From positions 1 through 44,876 of the forward strand of contig JAGWGU010000008.1 of assembly GCA_028867275.1 (NCBI GenBank): 44,876 bases of DNA. Reading direction: 5' to 3'. Source of the DNA: Nitrososphaerota archaeon. Its GTDB lineage: Archaea > Thermoproteota > Nitrososphaeria > Nitrososphaerales > Nitrosopumilaceae. The notes under the pieces were generated by a model. It saw only the letters and a program-made list of their open reading frames with translations. It had not been told where the DNA came from and did no database searches. Below are positions 25,759 to 32,983 of this stretch, in pieces (within the stretch, counting starts at the first letter, position 1; each line of letters begins with the position of its first letter). Position numbers and translations under genes: made by a program.

Positions 25759-26820
25759 ATGAAAGGAATACTACTTCACGGAGGACACGGGACAAGACTT
25801 AGGCCGCTTACCCATACAGGTCCAAAGCAACTCTTGCCAATTGCAAACAAGCCAATGTCGCAATATGCCCTTGAAGACTTTAGGGAGGCAGGAATCACCG
25901 ATATTGGAATTATAATTGGAGACGTTTATCCAGAAAAAGTCAAAGAGTTCTATGGAGACGGCTCTAAATTTGGTGTAAAAATTACCTATATCTATCAAGA
26001 CAAGCCAGCAGGAATATCTCATGCAATAAAACTCTGCAAAGATTTCATTGGAAATGACAGGTTTGTTGTGTATCTTGGTGATAACATACTGCGAAAAGGG
26101 CTGGTAGATTATACAAAAAAATTCCAATCATCTGCAGCAGACGCCATGATATTATTGTGTGAAGTAGACGATCCATCAAGGTTTGGCGTAGTAGAGCTTG
26201 ACGGAAAAAAAATAAAAAAAATAGTGGAAAAGCCAAAAATCCCTCCATCAAACTTGGCAGTAATTGGGGTATACTTTCTTACTCCAAAAATATTTGACAT
26301 CATTGATATCCTAAAACCATCCTGGAGGGGAGAATTGGAGATAACTGAAGCTTTACAACTTTTAATGGAAAAGGGAAATACAATTGAGTATGATGTTGTA
26401 ACGGGCTGGTGGAAGGATACAGGTACCCCCGAGGATATCTTGCATGCCAACCAGCTAGTCCTGGATACTATAGGAACACAAAACCAGTTCCGTATAGATG
26501 CCGATACCAAAATACAAGGAAATATTGCTATAGGAAAAAACACCAACGTATCTAGGGACTCGTTTATCACAGGTCCTGTAATAATAGGGGACAATTGTAT
26601 CATTGGTCCTGCAGCAAGAATTGGGCCAAATGTATCAATTGACAACAACTGTTCTATAAAACAATGTGATGTGGAAAATTCCATAATTATGGCAGACTGC
26701 AAGATAGATGCCAAGATTACCATATCAGACAGCATAGTTGCACATGGCTCTGAGATCACAAACCATCATCTAAAAAAACACCAGTTCCTCTTGGGTGAAA
26801 GGTCTCAAGTAAGACTATAA
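25759..26820 (+). CDS. rfbA: Glucose-1-phosphate thymidylyltransferase, long form
   Basis: A 353-residue nucleotidyltransferase that makes dTDP-glucose. The catalytic domain starts MKGILLHGGHGTRLRPLT, with GPKQLLPIANKPM, VYLGDNILRKG and VTGWWKDTGTPED. The C-terminal third has hexapeptide-like repeats (IQGNIAIGKN, ITGPVIIGDNCIIGPAARIG), as in the archaeal long form that resembles Sulfolobus ST0452-like enzymes. An ATG at 25741 would add six residues; I prefer 25759 because the core motif begins there. It ends the rml operon just before the APS kinase gene, with which it may be co-transcribed. Confidence 0.92.
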   Translation: MKGILLHGGHGTRLRPLTHTGPKQLLPIANKPMSQYALEDFREAGITDIGIIIGDVYPEKVKEFYGDGSKFGVKITYIYQDKPAGISHAIKLCKDFIGNDRFVVYLGDNILRKGLVDYTKKFQSSAADAMILLCEVDDPSRFGVVELDGKKIKKIVEKPKIPPSNLAVIGVYFLTPKIFDIIDILKPSWRGELEITEALQLLMEKGNTIEYDVVTGWWKDTGTPEDILHANQLVLDTIGTQNQFRIDADTKIQGNIAIGKNTNVSRDSFITGPVIIGDNCIIGPAARIGPNVSIDNNCSIKQCDVENSIIMADCKIDAKITISDSIVAHGSEITNHHLKKHQFLLGERSQVRL

Positions 26821-26830
26821 CTTGACAGGT

Positions 26831-27351
26831 ATGCAGGCAGTTGCAATCTGGTTAACAGGAATTCCAGGCTCTGGCAAGACTACACTGGCAAACCTGCTAA
26901 AAGAATATTTCCAGAAAAAAATGTTATCTGCCATCGTCTTGGATGGTGACGAGATGAGAAAGACAATATCAAAGGATCTGGGATTTTCACCAGAGGACAG
27001 AAAAGAACACAACAGACGGATAATCGAGGTAGTAAAGCTGATGGTAAAAAACAACATTACAGCTATTATCCCAATCATATCACCATATAGAGAGACAAGA
27101 GGTCTTGCAAGAAAAGAGATTCCAAATTTTGTAGAGGTCTATGTCAAGGCATCCTTGGATACGTGCATGAAAAGAGACCCAAAGGGATTGTACCAAAAGG
27201 CAAAGAATGGAGAGATTACAAACCTCACAGATTACAATCCCCATATGAAGAGCCTCAGAATCCTGAAGTGATCTTGGAGACCGAAAAATTTACGCCGCAA
27301 GAGTGTCTAGATATCTTAGTTTCAAAACTACAACTTGGATACTTGAAATAA
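26831..27351 (+). CDS. cysC: Adenylyl-sulfate (APS) kinase, frameshifted near the C-terminus
   Basis: APS kinase makes PAPS, the sulfate donor for sulfotransferases. The first frame has the P-loop GIPGSGKTT, VLDGDEMRKT, DLGFSPEDRKEHNRR and KRDPKGLYQKA. It then runs off frame at a CCCC tract (27239-27242) and stops at 27271. The -1 frame carries the expected end (PYEEPQNPEVILET, then LGYLK) up to 27351. One base is therefore missing relative to the intact family, by real mutation, sequencing error or, less likely, programmed slippage. The start may be ATG 26831 or TTG 26822. It lies 10 bases after rmlA. Confidence 0.85.
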
Positions 27352-27353
27352 AA

Positions 27354-28787
27354 CTACCAGTCAAACTGGTACGCATCATATGCATGCAGATTTGCTCTAG
27401 ACCATTTGACACTTGTCTTGTTTGCAGAATAACTCACAAGAGGTGGAGGAGTGGCATGTATCTTGTATCCTGTTTCAGTGTCGACCTTGAGAACACGTGT
27501 CTTTAGATCCATCTTCTTTGACATGATAAAATTGTACACAAATTTTTTACAGTCAGATGCAAACCTGTAGAAAAATGTGCGCTCAGGCTCCTCCCAGTCA
27601 TACTCTAATATCAAAATCTTTTTCTGCCTTGGCTTCAAGGGACGATTCAGTTTTACATTAAACTCCTTGTGGTATGGCTTGTTTACATTAAGACTCTGTA
27701 TCTCAAGCTTGTTTCCCCTCTCATCTTTTACAGTTACATTCATGTCTGCAAACTCCTTTGGCACGTCCCCATCCAGATAATAAAACACCTGCTCCTTTGG
27801 TTCCTTTGCTATGTTGATAACATTCCAAGTCCATGTGTGATGTGTAAGCATTGTCTTGGTATCAACTACTTCCAAGTCAATCTCAATTTTATTAAATACA
27901 AAGTTGTTTGTTGTTTTTATCTCTTTTTCCTGGTTGCTCTTTGGCACCTTTGACTTGCGCGGAGCAATCTTGTTTCCAAACCCATCTCCATAGATATTGT
28001 ACAGGTTTAGCTGCTCGCCATGCTTGATTGAATAATCCCCTATTGGGTGCATGATGAACTTGTACTCTGGTGACAGTCTGCGTATGTCGTCTGCAATTCT
28101 TGACGATGCCAAGATCTGCATGTCTCCTGCAAGGTCCATGACTCTCCTTGTCACTATGATTCCAGGACCCCAAACATTTGCGTGTCCTGTGATATCTTTA
28201 ATAAAATAAACCGGCCCCATGTCAATTCCTATTCGAATCAAAAGCTTCTCCTTTCCTCTTCTCTGTAAATTGTACTTGTTGAGTGCCTTGTGAACCTCGA
28301 TAGCTAACTTCAAGGGTTTTTCAGGGCTGTCAGAAAATCCAATTGCCATGCCGTCCCCTGTCGATAAAATTACAGTAGAATCCTTGTCTCTGTTCTTAAA
28401 CGTCTCAACCCTTGCAACAATCTCGTTTATTGCAACTACTTTTCTTACCTGGTCCTTTGTAGGAACGGTAGGATTGGAACCTGCCACAATGTCGCAAAAG
28501 AACCAGTGATAAGTCCTTGTGAGTGTCTTGACATCCCCAAAGTTCTCAAAGTCATCGCCTCTTAAGACCTGTAAAACATTAGACACAAAACCTGCAGGGC
28601 ATGACTTTAAAATCTGAAAGCTATTCATGGTATGCTTGAAAGGCGCCTTGACCCGTGATTTTTTTATCTGTTCCAGTATCCAGTCCTTTCCTCTGTGGGT
28701 CTCATCTAGCAGCCCCAAAATTTCAGCAATTTCTGAAATTTTTTCAGCCTCTGTATTCTTTCTGGCAACTTTTTGCAATGGAATCAT
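27354..28787 (-). CDS. Class III nucleotidyl cyclase-like protein with novel C-terminal domain
   Basis: A 477-residue cytoplasmic protein without signal or membrane segments. Residues about 90-265 form a cyclase homology domain: FFCDIVAGS (first metal Asp99), LSTGDGMAIGF (second metal Asp145), IRIGIDMGPV, and WGPGIIVTRRVMDLA, where the transition-state Arg (about 215) is kept but the usual Asn (VNxAAR) is Ile211. The C-terminal ~190 residues (DLEVVDTKT onward) look beta-rich with aromatic patches and match no family I recognise. It may make a cyclic nucleotide or only bind nucleotide. It is convergent with cysC and preceded by a promoter region that is duplicated at 29739-29782. Confidence 0.8.
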   Translation of the reverse strand: MIPLQKVARKNTEAEKISEIAEILGLLDETHRGKDWILEQIKKSRVKAPFKHTMNSFQILKSCPAGFVSNVLQVLRGDDFENFGDVKTLTRTYHWFFCDIVAGSNPTVPTKDQVRKVVAINEIVARVETFKNRDKDSTVILSTGDGMAIGFSDSPEKPLKLAIEVHKALNKYNLQRRGKEKLLIRIGIDMGPVYFIKDITGHANVWGPGIIVTRRVMDLAGDMQILASSRIADDIRRLSPEYKFIMHPIGDYSIKHGEQLNLYNIYGDGFGNKIAPRKSKVPKSNQEKEIKTTNNFVFNKIEIDLEVVDTKTMLTHHTWTWNVINIAKEPKEQVFYYLDGDVPKEFADMNVTVKDERGNKLEIQSLNVNKPYHKEFNVKLNRPLKPRQKKILILEYDWEEPERTFFYRFASDCKKFVYNFIMSKKMDLKTRVLKVDTETGYKIHATPPPLVSYSANKTSVKWSRANLHAYDAYQFDW

Positions 28788-28817
28788 TTACCAAAGACGT
28801 GTATTTTAACAAAAATA
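28774..28817. repeat. 44-bp direct repeat, copy 1 (cyclase start and promoter)
   Basis: Identical to 29739-29782. It spans the first codons of the cyclase-like gene, its ATG (28787) and about 30 upstream bases that include the TATA-like CTTTATTTTT region (minus strand). Beyond the repeat, similarity continues weakly to both sides. Confidence 0.9.
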
Positions 28818-28974
28818 AAGTTGTCAAGGCATGTGTCTTATCACTTGACTATCCATGATCGACATATTGCTGATTTCTGACTAGGTATCATTACTGTCCA
28901 AGCCTCAACTAAAAGAAAAATTGATCCACTAGGTAAGGAAATAGCGTAAAAAGTCTGAGACATCCTTTTTAATA

Positions 28975-29268
28975 TTAAACATATTCGTCATCATGGAAGA
29001 CCCTTTTCATTATGTCAATGAGTTCATCCTTTCGTGTGAATTCCAAGCTTACTTCCAGTCCATATTTTGTTTGCTTTGAATGCAACAAGCCAGTTTTGAT
29101 CATTTGCTCTCCTACTTTATCGACTCTTTTTAGACCCTTTTTACCAAGCTCTCTCTGATTGAAGCCCTTTTTGAGATTCTCAAATGAGGTGTGACTCTCT
29201 CCCCAATTTCCTCGCCTGTAGAGTTTATGTATGATGTGTGCCATAATTTCCTCGTCAGAGAAGTCCAT
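28975..29268 (-). CDS. Small winged-helix-like protein
   Basis: A 97-residue, highly charged cytoplasmic protein (MDFSDEEIMAHIIHKLYRRG; later KYGLEVSLEFTRKDE). Predicted as mostly helical with a short beta hairpin, as in winged-helix proteins; no catalytic motif. The ATG is preceded at -20 to -30 by a TATA-like element on the minus strand that coincides with that of the divergent gene at 29328. It probably belongs to a family of small DNA-binding or uncharacterised archaeal proteins; function is unknown. Confidence 0.6.
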   Translation of the reverse strand: MDFSDEEIMAHIIHKLYRRGNWGESHTSFENLKKGFNQRELGKKGLKRVDKVGEQMIKTGLLHSKQTKYGLEVSLEFTRKDELIDIMKRVFHDDEYV

Positions 29269-29287
29269 CTATAGTACCTTTGAACGG

Positions 29288-29299
29288 TATAGAATAAAT
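29288..29299. promoter_or_regulatory. Shared AT-rich TATA region of two divergent wHTH-like genes
   Basis: On the plus strand AGAATAAATAC lies about 30 bases before the ATG at 29328; on the minus strand TATTTATTCTATA lies about 25 bases before the ATG at 29268. The 59-bp gap holds no other TATA-like site. Confidence 0.5.
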
Positions 29300-29327
29300 A
29301 CTTTCAATGCTAATAAAAGGACATTAC

Positions 29328-29669
29328 ATGACAAACTCATTATTTATCCAGTATTTGGGAGATTCAGCACAACTTAGGATAATTGATTTTTTTCTAGATA
29401 ATGGAAGCGACTATTCAAAGAAAGAGATAATCGAAAATGTTGGAATTTCTAAAACTACATTCTATAAGGTTTGGCCAATGTTGGAAAAATTTGAAATATT
29501 TATTCCTACAAGAAAATTTGGGAACGTTCAACTCTATTCTTTGAACAAAAAAAGTATTATCGTTAAACAATTCTTGTCACTTGATTCTGCATTAAGTAAA
29601 CAAGTAATGTTAAAAATGGCAAGTTCTAAAGGCAAAAAAACAGAGCTTGAATTAGACAACCCACTGTGA
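29328..29669 (+). CDS. Winged helix-turn-helix transcription regulator
   Basis: A 113-residue protein when started at the ATG at 29328 (MTNSLFIQYLGDSAQL). An in-frame ATG at 29307 lies too close to the TATA-like box to be used. The helix-turn-helix part is SKKEIIENVGISKTTFYKVW, followed by a wing-like KFGNVQLYSL, a layout common in thaumarchaeal transcription factors. It is divergent from the small gene at 28975 and probably regulates it, itself or a neighbour. Confidence 0.75.
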   Translation: MTNSLFIQYLGDSAQLRIIDFFLDNGSDYSKKEIIENVGISKTTFYKVWPMLEKFEIFIPTRKFGNVQLYSLNKKSIIVKQFLSLDSALSKQVMLKMASSKGKKTELELDNPL

Positions 29670-29690
29670 GATCTAGTAGATTGGTAAATT

Positions 29691-29752
29691 CTAAAATTGA
29701 CAATCGCTGAAATTTTCCCAGTTTCATCTTTTCTAGAATGCAATGGAATCAT
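29691..29752 (-). pseudogene. Truncated 5' copy of the cyclase-like gene
   Basis: Reads MIPLHSRKDETGKISAIV, alignable with the cyclase N-terminus MIPLQKVARKNTEAEKISEI after a small gap, then loses similarity near the wHTH gene. The start codon and upstream 30 bases are identical to those of the intact gene. Nothing downstream encodes a cyclase domain, so this is the broken 5' end of a paralogue or a partial duplicate. Confidence 0.6.
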
Positions 29753-29782
29753 TTACCAAAGACGTGTATTTTAACAAAAATA
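29739..29782. repeat. 44-bp direct repeat, copy 2
   Basis: Same 44 bases and same orientation as 28774-28817. The two copies flank about 0.92 kb that holds the two divergent winged-helix-like genes. Confidence 0.9.
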
Positions 29783-30098
29783 TTGCCTTGCCAAAACATG
29801 TCCCCACCTAAACTTTACAGAAAACCGAATAGCCGGTTAAAGTTTCCTTACATCAAAATTATGTCAGACACAAACAGGCCAATTTTTTCCTATTTTTTCC
29901 TATTTTTCAGAAAAAGATCGACAATTCAAGACTTGTCTAAAAAATGATTTCCTAGAGAAAGATCATAGCATCTTATTGTGACTGGAAACCGTGATTTCCC
30001 ATGTATGACAAAAAATCATCAGGTACCCTTTTTTCATTTAAGCCTTGCGTGCAATTCCTTACTGAACCTTAATACCAAAACCTGCAAAAACACCTCAA
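29783..30098. other. Intergenic stretch without a supported gene
   Basis: Holds a weak 5-bp-stem hairpin (29822-29837, AACCG/CGGTT), a T-rich stretch with TTTTTTCC repeated (about 29881-29908) that could act as an archaeal terminator for leftward or rightward transcripts, and at the right end the TATA box of the secreted-repeat gene. Short open frames here look like chance. Confidence 0.4.
30067..30076 (+). promoter_or_regulatory. TATA-like box of the repeat-protein gene
   Basis: CCTTAATACC about 27 bases before the ATG at 30099, fitting leaderless transcription. Confidence 0.35.
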
Positions 30099-30992
30099 AT
30101 GCAAAAACTAGCGGCGATACTTCTAATTGTAGTACTTGCAGGCTCTGTCACAATTCCTAATGTGTTCTCAGACAATGAAAATGAACAAAATACCGAAAGT
30201 GATAACAATCAAAATGACAACCATGAAAACCAAAATGAGACCAAAGCCAATGACAATCATGATGACAAAGAAAATAAGATACACTTTGGATTCTCAAATG
30301 CAACAAGTGTAAACATCACGCTGCCAAACGGAACCACGATAACATTTGGTTTCTCAAATGGAACAAATCCAGGCCAGCAGATCTCCTCATTCATACACCA
30401 GATCCATGATGCATTCAAGCAACAAGAGACCCAGACAAAGCAACTAATCAAAGACTGCCGGGAAAAGGCAAAAGATGCAAGTCCTCAAGACAGGAAGAAC
30501 ATCATGAATGAATGCAAGGCACAGCTCAAACAAATCAACCAGCAATTCAGTTCAGAGCACAAACAGCTCCAGCTAGATTTCAAGCAGTTCAGAGAGATGA
30601 TAATTGGAAACAACCAAGAAAACCATGAAGATTCTCACGGGCAAAAAGGAAATACCATTATCCAAAATACCGCCCAGTTTGTACCAACACAACACGGACT
30701 GGGACAGATAAAGTCACATGATCAAAAAAATAACAACACGTTCCAAAATACCGCCCAGTTTGTACCAACACAACACGGACTGGGACAGATAAAGTCACAT
30801 GATCAAAAAAATAACAACACGTTCCAAAATACCGCCCAATTTGTACCAACACAACACGGACTGGGACAGATAAAGTCACATGATCAAAAAAATAACAACA
30901 CGTTCCAAAATACAGCCCAGTTTCCACCAAACCAACACGGCCAGGAACACGGAACACATAACGGAAAGCAAAAACACGGCAGAGAAGACTAG
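30099..30992 (+). CDS. Secreted low-complexity protein with 27-residue tandem repeats
   Basis: A 297-residue exported protein. The signal peptide is about residues 1-24 (LAAILLIVVLAGSVTIPNVF), followed by an Asn/Asp/Glu/His-rich region, a short beta-like part with FGFSNAT/FGFSNGT repeated, a charged helical segment (about 100-175) with KQLIKDCREKAKDASPQDRK that resembles a coiled coil with two cysteines, and four 27-residue repeats (NTAQFVPTQHGLGQI then KSHDQKNNNTFQ). No enzyme motif. Probably a cell-surface or extracellular protein; several N-x-S/T sequons are present. Function unknown. Confidence 0.8.
   Translation: MQKLAAILLIVVLAGSVTIPNVFSDNENEQNTESDNNQNDNHENQNETKANDNHDDKENKIHFGFSNATSVNITLPNGTTITFGFSNGTNPGQQISSFIHQIHDAFKQQETQTKQLIKDCREKAKDASPQDRKNIMNECKAQLKQINQQFSSEHKQLQLDFKQFREMIIGNNQENHEDSHGQKGNTIIQNTAQFVPTQHGLGQIKSHDQKNNNTFQNTAQFVPTQHGLGQIKSHDQKNNNTFQNTAQFVPTQHGLGQIKSHDQKNNNTFQNTAQFPPNQHGQEHGTHNGKQKHGRED
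30662..30985 (+). repeat. Four 81-bp tandem repeats inside the secreted-protein gene
   Basis: Unit starts at 30662, 30743, 30824 and 30905. The first three are almost identical at the DNA level (the third has one visible change, CCCAGTTT to CCCAATTT); the last diverges after about 20 bases. The period is 27 codons, so copy-number change keeps the frame. Confidence 0.95.
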
Positions 30993-31032
30993 ACACAACA
31001 CCTAATTTTGACAGGTATCTGACACAAAATAA

Positions 31033-32325
31033 TTGAAGTCAGATGTTACAATAATTGGAGGCGGAATACTTGGAACATCGCTTGCATATTTTCTGTCACA
31101 AATTACATCAAGCAAGGTACTCGTACTGGACCAATCTCCACAGGTAGGATTTCATACCAGTTCGCGAAACACAGGTAAGGTTCATGCACCGTTTCTTTAT
31201 GATCCTGAAAAAAAGAAATTATTTGCAAAGGCAGCAAAGGCAGGCTTTGAGATGTGGGAGACTTATTCTAAACAAAAAAATCTCCAATTCAAAAAGGACG
31301 GCGTACTCGAGGTTGCACTTGACGAGCCAGGAATCAAGAGGCTTGAAAAGTACATGTCATGGGGTGAGCAAAACGGCCTGCAAAAAGACGAGATTATTTT
31401 ACTTGATGGGACCGAAGTAAAAAAACAAGAGCCCGAAGTGGTTTGCCAAAAGGCAATCTATTGCAAAAAGGACGCGTCTGTGGATTATGGTGTGTTGACA
31501 AAATATATCATGGAAGATGCAAAACAAAATGGCGCAACGTTTCTGCTAGATACAAGAGCCGAGTCTATCCAGGACAGAAAAGATTTCCTTGAAATAAAAA
31601 CAAACAATGGTGTCATCCAAACTAGTTTTTTGATAAATGCTGCAGGCGGCATGTCAATTGATCTTGCACACCAGATGGGTGTAAGAACTGATCTTACAGA
31701 CATTCATTTTAGGGGAGAGTACTGGCAGGCAGAACCCGAATACCGACATCTTACCAAGACAAGCGTATATTCAGTACCCAAACATCCCGAGTACCCATTC
31801 TTGGATCCACACTGGATTGTACGCTCTGACGGAAGGTGTGAGGTGGGACCAAACGCAGTTCCAGTGTTTAGTCCTTATGGATATACCATATCAGAGAATG
31901 TGAGAAAAATGCCATCAAAGATACTGGAGATGCTCTCCTCAGGTGCAGCAAAAATGCTGTTTGACTCGCAGTTTCTCTCACTTGCCTCTGGCGAGATCTT
32001 GTCATCTTTATCCAAGACAGTAATGATAAACCGAGTAAGAGAATTTCTCCCAAAGGTAGACCCAAAAAAATTCAAGCACAGGGGAACTGCAGGAATCAGA
32101 TCTTCCATAATTGACAAGAGCGGCAAGTTTGTCACAGATGCAGTTGTAACATCAGGTGAAAGGTCATTTCACATATTAAATTACAACTCGCCTGGAGCAA
32201 CAGGGGCGTTGCCATTTGCAGTATACATCATATCTCAAATGAAAAACAAGGGACTGGTCAAGGTAGAAAAAGACCAGTGCGGGCCATGGAGTTTTGGAAA
32301 GATATCAGAGCTGTTGGTGTTGTAG
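31033..32325 (+). CDS. FAD-dependent oxidoreductase, L-2-hydroxyglutarate oxidase-like
   Basis: A 430-residue protein of the DAO/LhgO family. The N-terminal FAD motif is VTIIGGGILGTSLAYFLSQ, followed by SSRNTGKVHAPFLYDP, which matches LhgO-type enzymes (SxRNSGVxHxG-like region), and NAAGGMSIDLAHQMG. FRGEYWQAEPEY is also family-like, as is the C-terminal HRGTAGIRSS. It probably oxidises a 2-hydroxy acid such as L-2-hydroxyglutarate and passes electrons to the quinone pool. The start is TTG. It stands alone between unrelated genes. Substrate is uncertain, since related enzymes use other hydroxy acids. Confidence 0.82.
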   Translation: MKSDVTIIGGGILGTSLAYFLSQITSSKVLVLDQSPQVGFHTSSRNTGKVHAPFLYDPEKKKLFAKAAKAGFEMWETYSKQKNLQFKKDGVLEVALDEPGIKRLEKYMSWGEQNGLQKDEIILLDGTEVKKQEPEVVCQKAIYCKKDASVDYGVLTKYIMEDAKQNGATFLLDTRAESIQDRKDFLEIKTNNGVIQTSFLINAAGGMSIDLAHQMGVRTDLTDIHFRGEYWQAEPEYRHLTKTSVYSVPKHPEYPFLDPHWIVRSDGRCEVGPNAVPVFSPYGYTISENVRKMPSKILEMLSSGAAKMLFDSQFLSLASGEILSSLSKTVMINRVREFLPKVDPKKFKHRGTAGIRSSIIDKSGKFVTDAVVTSGERSFHILNYNSPGATGALPFAVYIISQMKNKGLVKVEKDQCGPWSFGKISELLVL

Positions 32326-32410
32326 ATATGGTCTCCAACAATTGGGTTGGAAAAATAACGCACCAGTTTTCTGTGTCCGTTTTTTGTTTAAATTCTGACT
32401 CATAATACTT

Positions 32411-32447
32411 TTTATATTATACCGTGGTATACCACATTATACCATGG
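32411..32447 (+). promoter_or_regulatory. TATA box and palindromic operator of the toxin-antitoxin operon
   Basis: TTTATATTA (32411-32419) is the probable TATA box. Overlapping and following it are three TATACC units at 32418, 32428 and 32438, with a perfect palindrome TATACC-GT-GGTATA at 32418-32431 and a half palindrome at 32438-32447 that includes the ATG (32444). This is where an autoregulating antitoxin would be expected to bind. Confidence 0.6.
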
Positions 32448-32677
32448 AACAAAGTACAATCAAGCTTTCTAAAAAGATCAAAAATGATCTCAAAAAGCAG
32501 ATGAACCACCCTGGAGAAACCTATGAATCAGTGATTGCCAGACTCTTAAAAATCGCCCAAGATGATGACGTATTAAGCAAGACAGTGATCAAGAATATTG
32601 AAGAAGGCGTTGCTGACATCAAAGCAGGACGTGTGTATACATCAGAACAAGTGAAAAAGAAACTAGGGCTAAAATAG
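32444..32677 (+). CDS. Antitoxin of a type II toxin-antitoxin system
   Basis: A 77-residue protein. The N-terminus (STIKLSKKIKNDLKKQMN) fits a ribbon-helix-helix/VapB-like DNA-binding arm, GETYESVIARLL is its second helix, and the charged C-terminus (VADIKAGRVYTSEQVKKKLG) would wrap the toxin. It directly precedes a RelE/ParE-like toxin with a 1-bp gap, and a palindromic operator overlaps its start. It probably neutralises the toxin and represses its own operon. Confidence 0.85.
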   Translation: MEQSTIKLSKKIKNDLKKQMNHPGETYESVIARLLKIAQDDDVLSKTVIKNIEEGVADIKAGRVYTSEQVKKKLGLK

Positions 32678-32678
32678 A

Positions 32679-32936
32679 ATGACATGGCAAGTCATTTGGT
32701 CTGAAAAGTCTGTAAAGCAATTGGAAAAAATTGATACAAAAAACGCACAAAAGATCTATGATTCAGTATTAAACTGCGTAGAAGATCCATTCAGAGTTGT
32801 GATAAGACTAACAAATTCACCATTTTATAGACTTAGAGTAGGCAATTACAGGATAATTTTAGATTTACAGCAAAGCAAAATGATAATCTTTGTAGTAGAA
32901 ACCGATCATAGAGGGAAAATTTATAAAAAATATTAA
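32679..32936 (+). CDS. RelE/ParE-family toxin
   Basis: An 85-residue protein with the compact RelE fold pattern: VIWSEKSVKQLEKID at the N-terminus (helix 1), DPFRVVIRLTNSPFYRLRVGNYRIILD in the middle (arginine-rich strands) and VVETDHRGKIYKKY at the end. The RVGNYRII strand and the final H-R-x-x-x-Y are typical of RelE toxins that cut mRNA in the ribosome. Co-transcribed with the antitoxin. Confidence 0.9.
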   Translation: MTWQVIWSEKSVKQLEKIDTKNAQKIYDSVLNCVEDPFRVVIRLTNSPFYRLRVGNYRIILDLQQSKMIIFVVETDHRGKIYKKY

Positions 32937-32983
32937 CTGAAAAATTGATTCTTCTTATAAATGAGAAAATTCTTACAAATATA

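Noticed and set aside
26109-26759. 216-aa open frame on the minus strand inside rmlA
   Set aside because: Opposite strand of a clear rmlA; the translation has no family features.
27200-27290. Programmed -1 frameshifting in the APS kinase gene
   Set aside because: The CCC-CAT context is not a standard heptameric slippery site and no obvious stem-loop follows; a one-base deletion or read error is simpler.
28818-28974. tRNA or other structured RNA before the cyclase gene
   Set aside because: No cloverleaf-compatible pairing or conserved T-loop sequence seen here or in the other gaps.
29822-29837. Hairpin as a terminator
   Set aside because: Only five base pairs with a six-base loop and no immediate T run; too weak to call.
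30662-30985. CRISPR array
   Set aside because: The repeats are 81 bp, contiguous, in frame and without unique spacers; they encode protein repeats.
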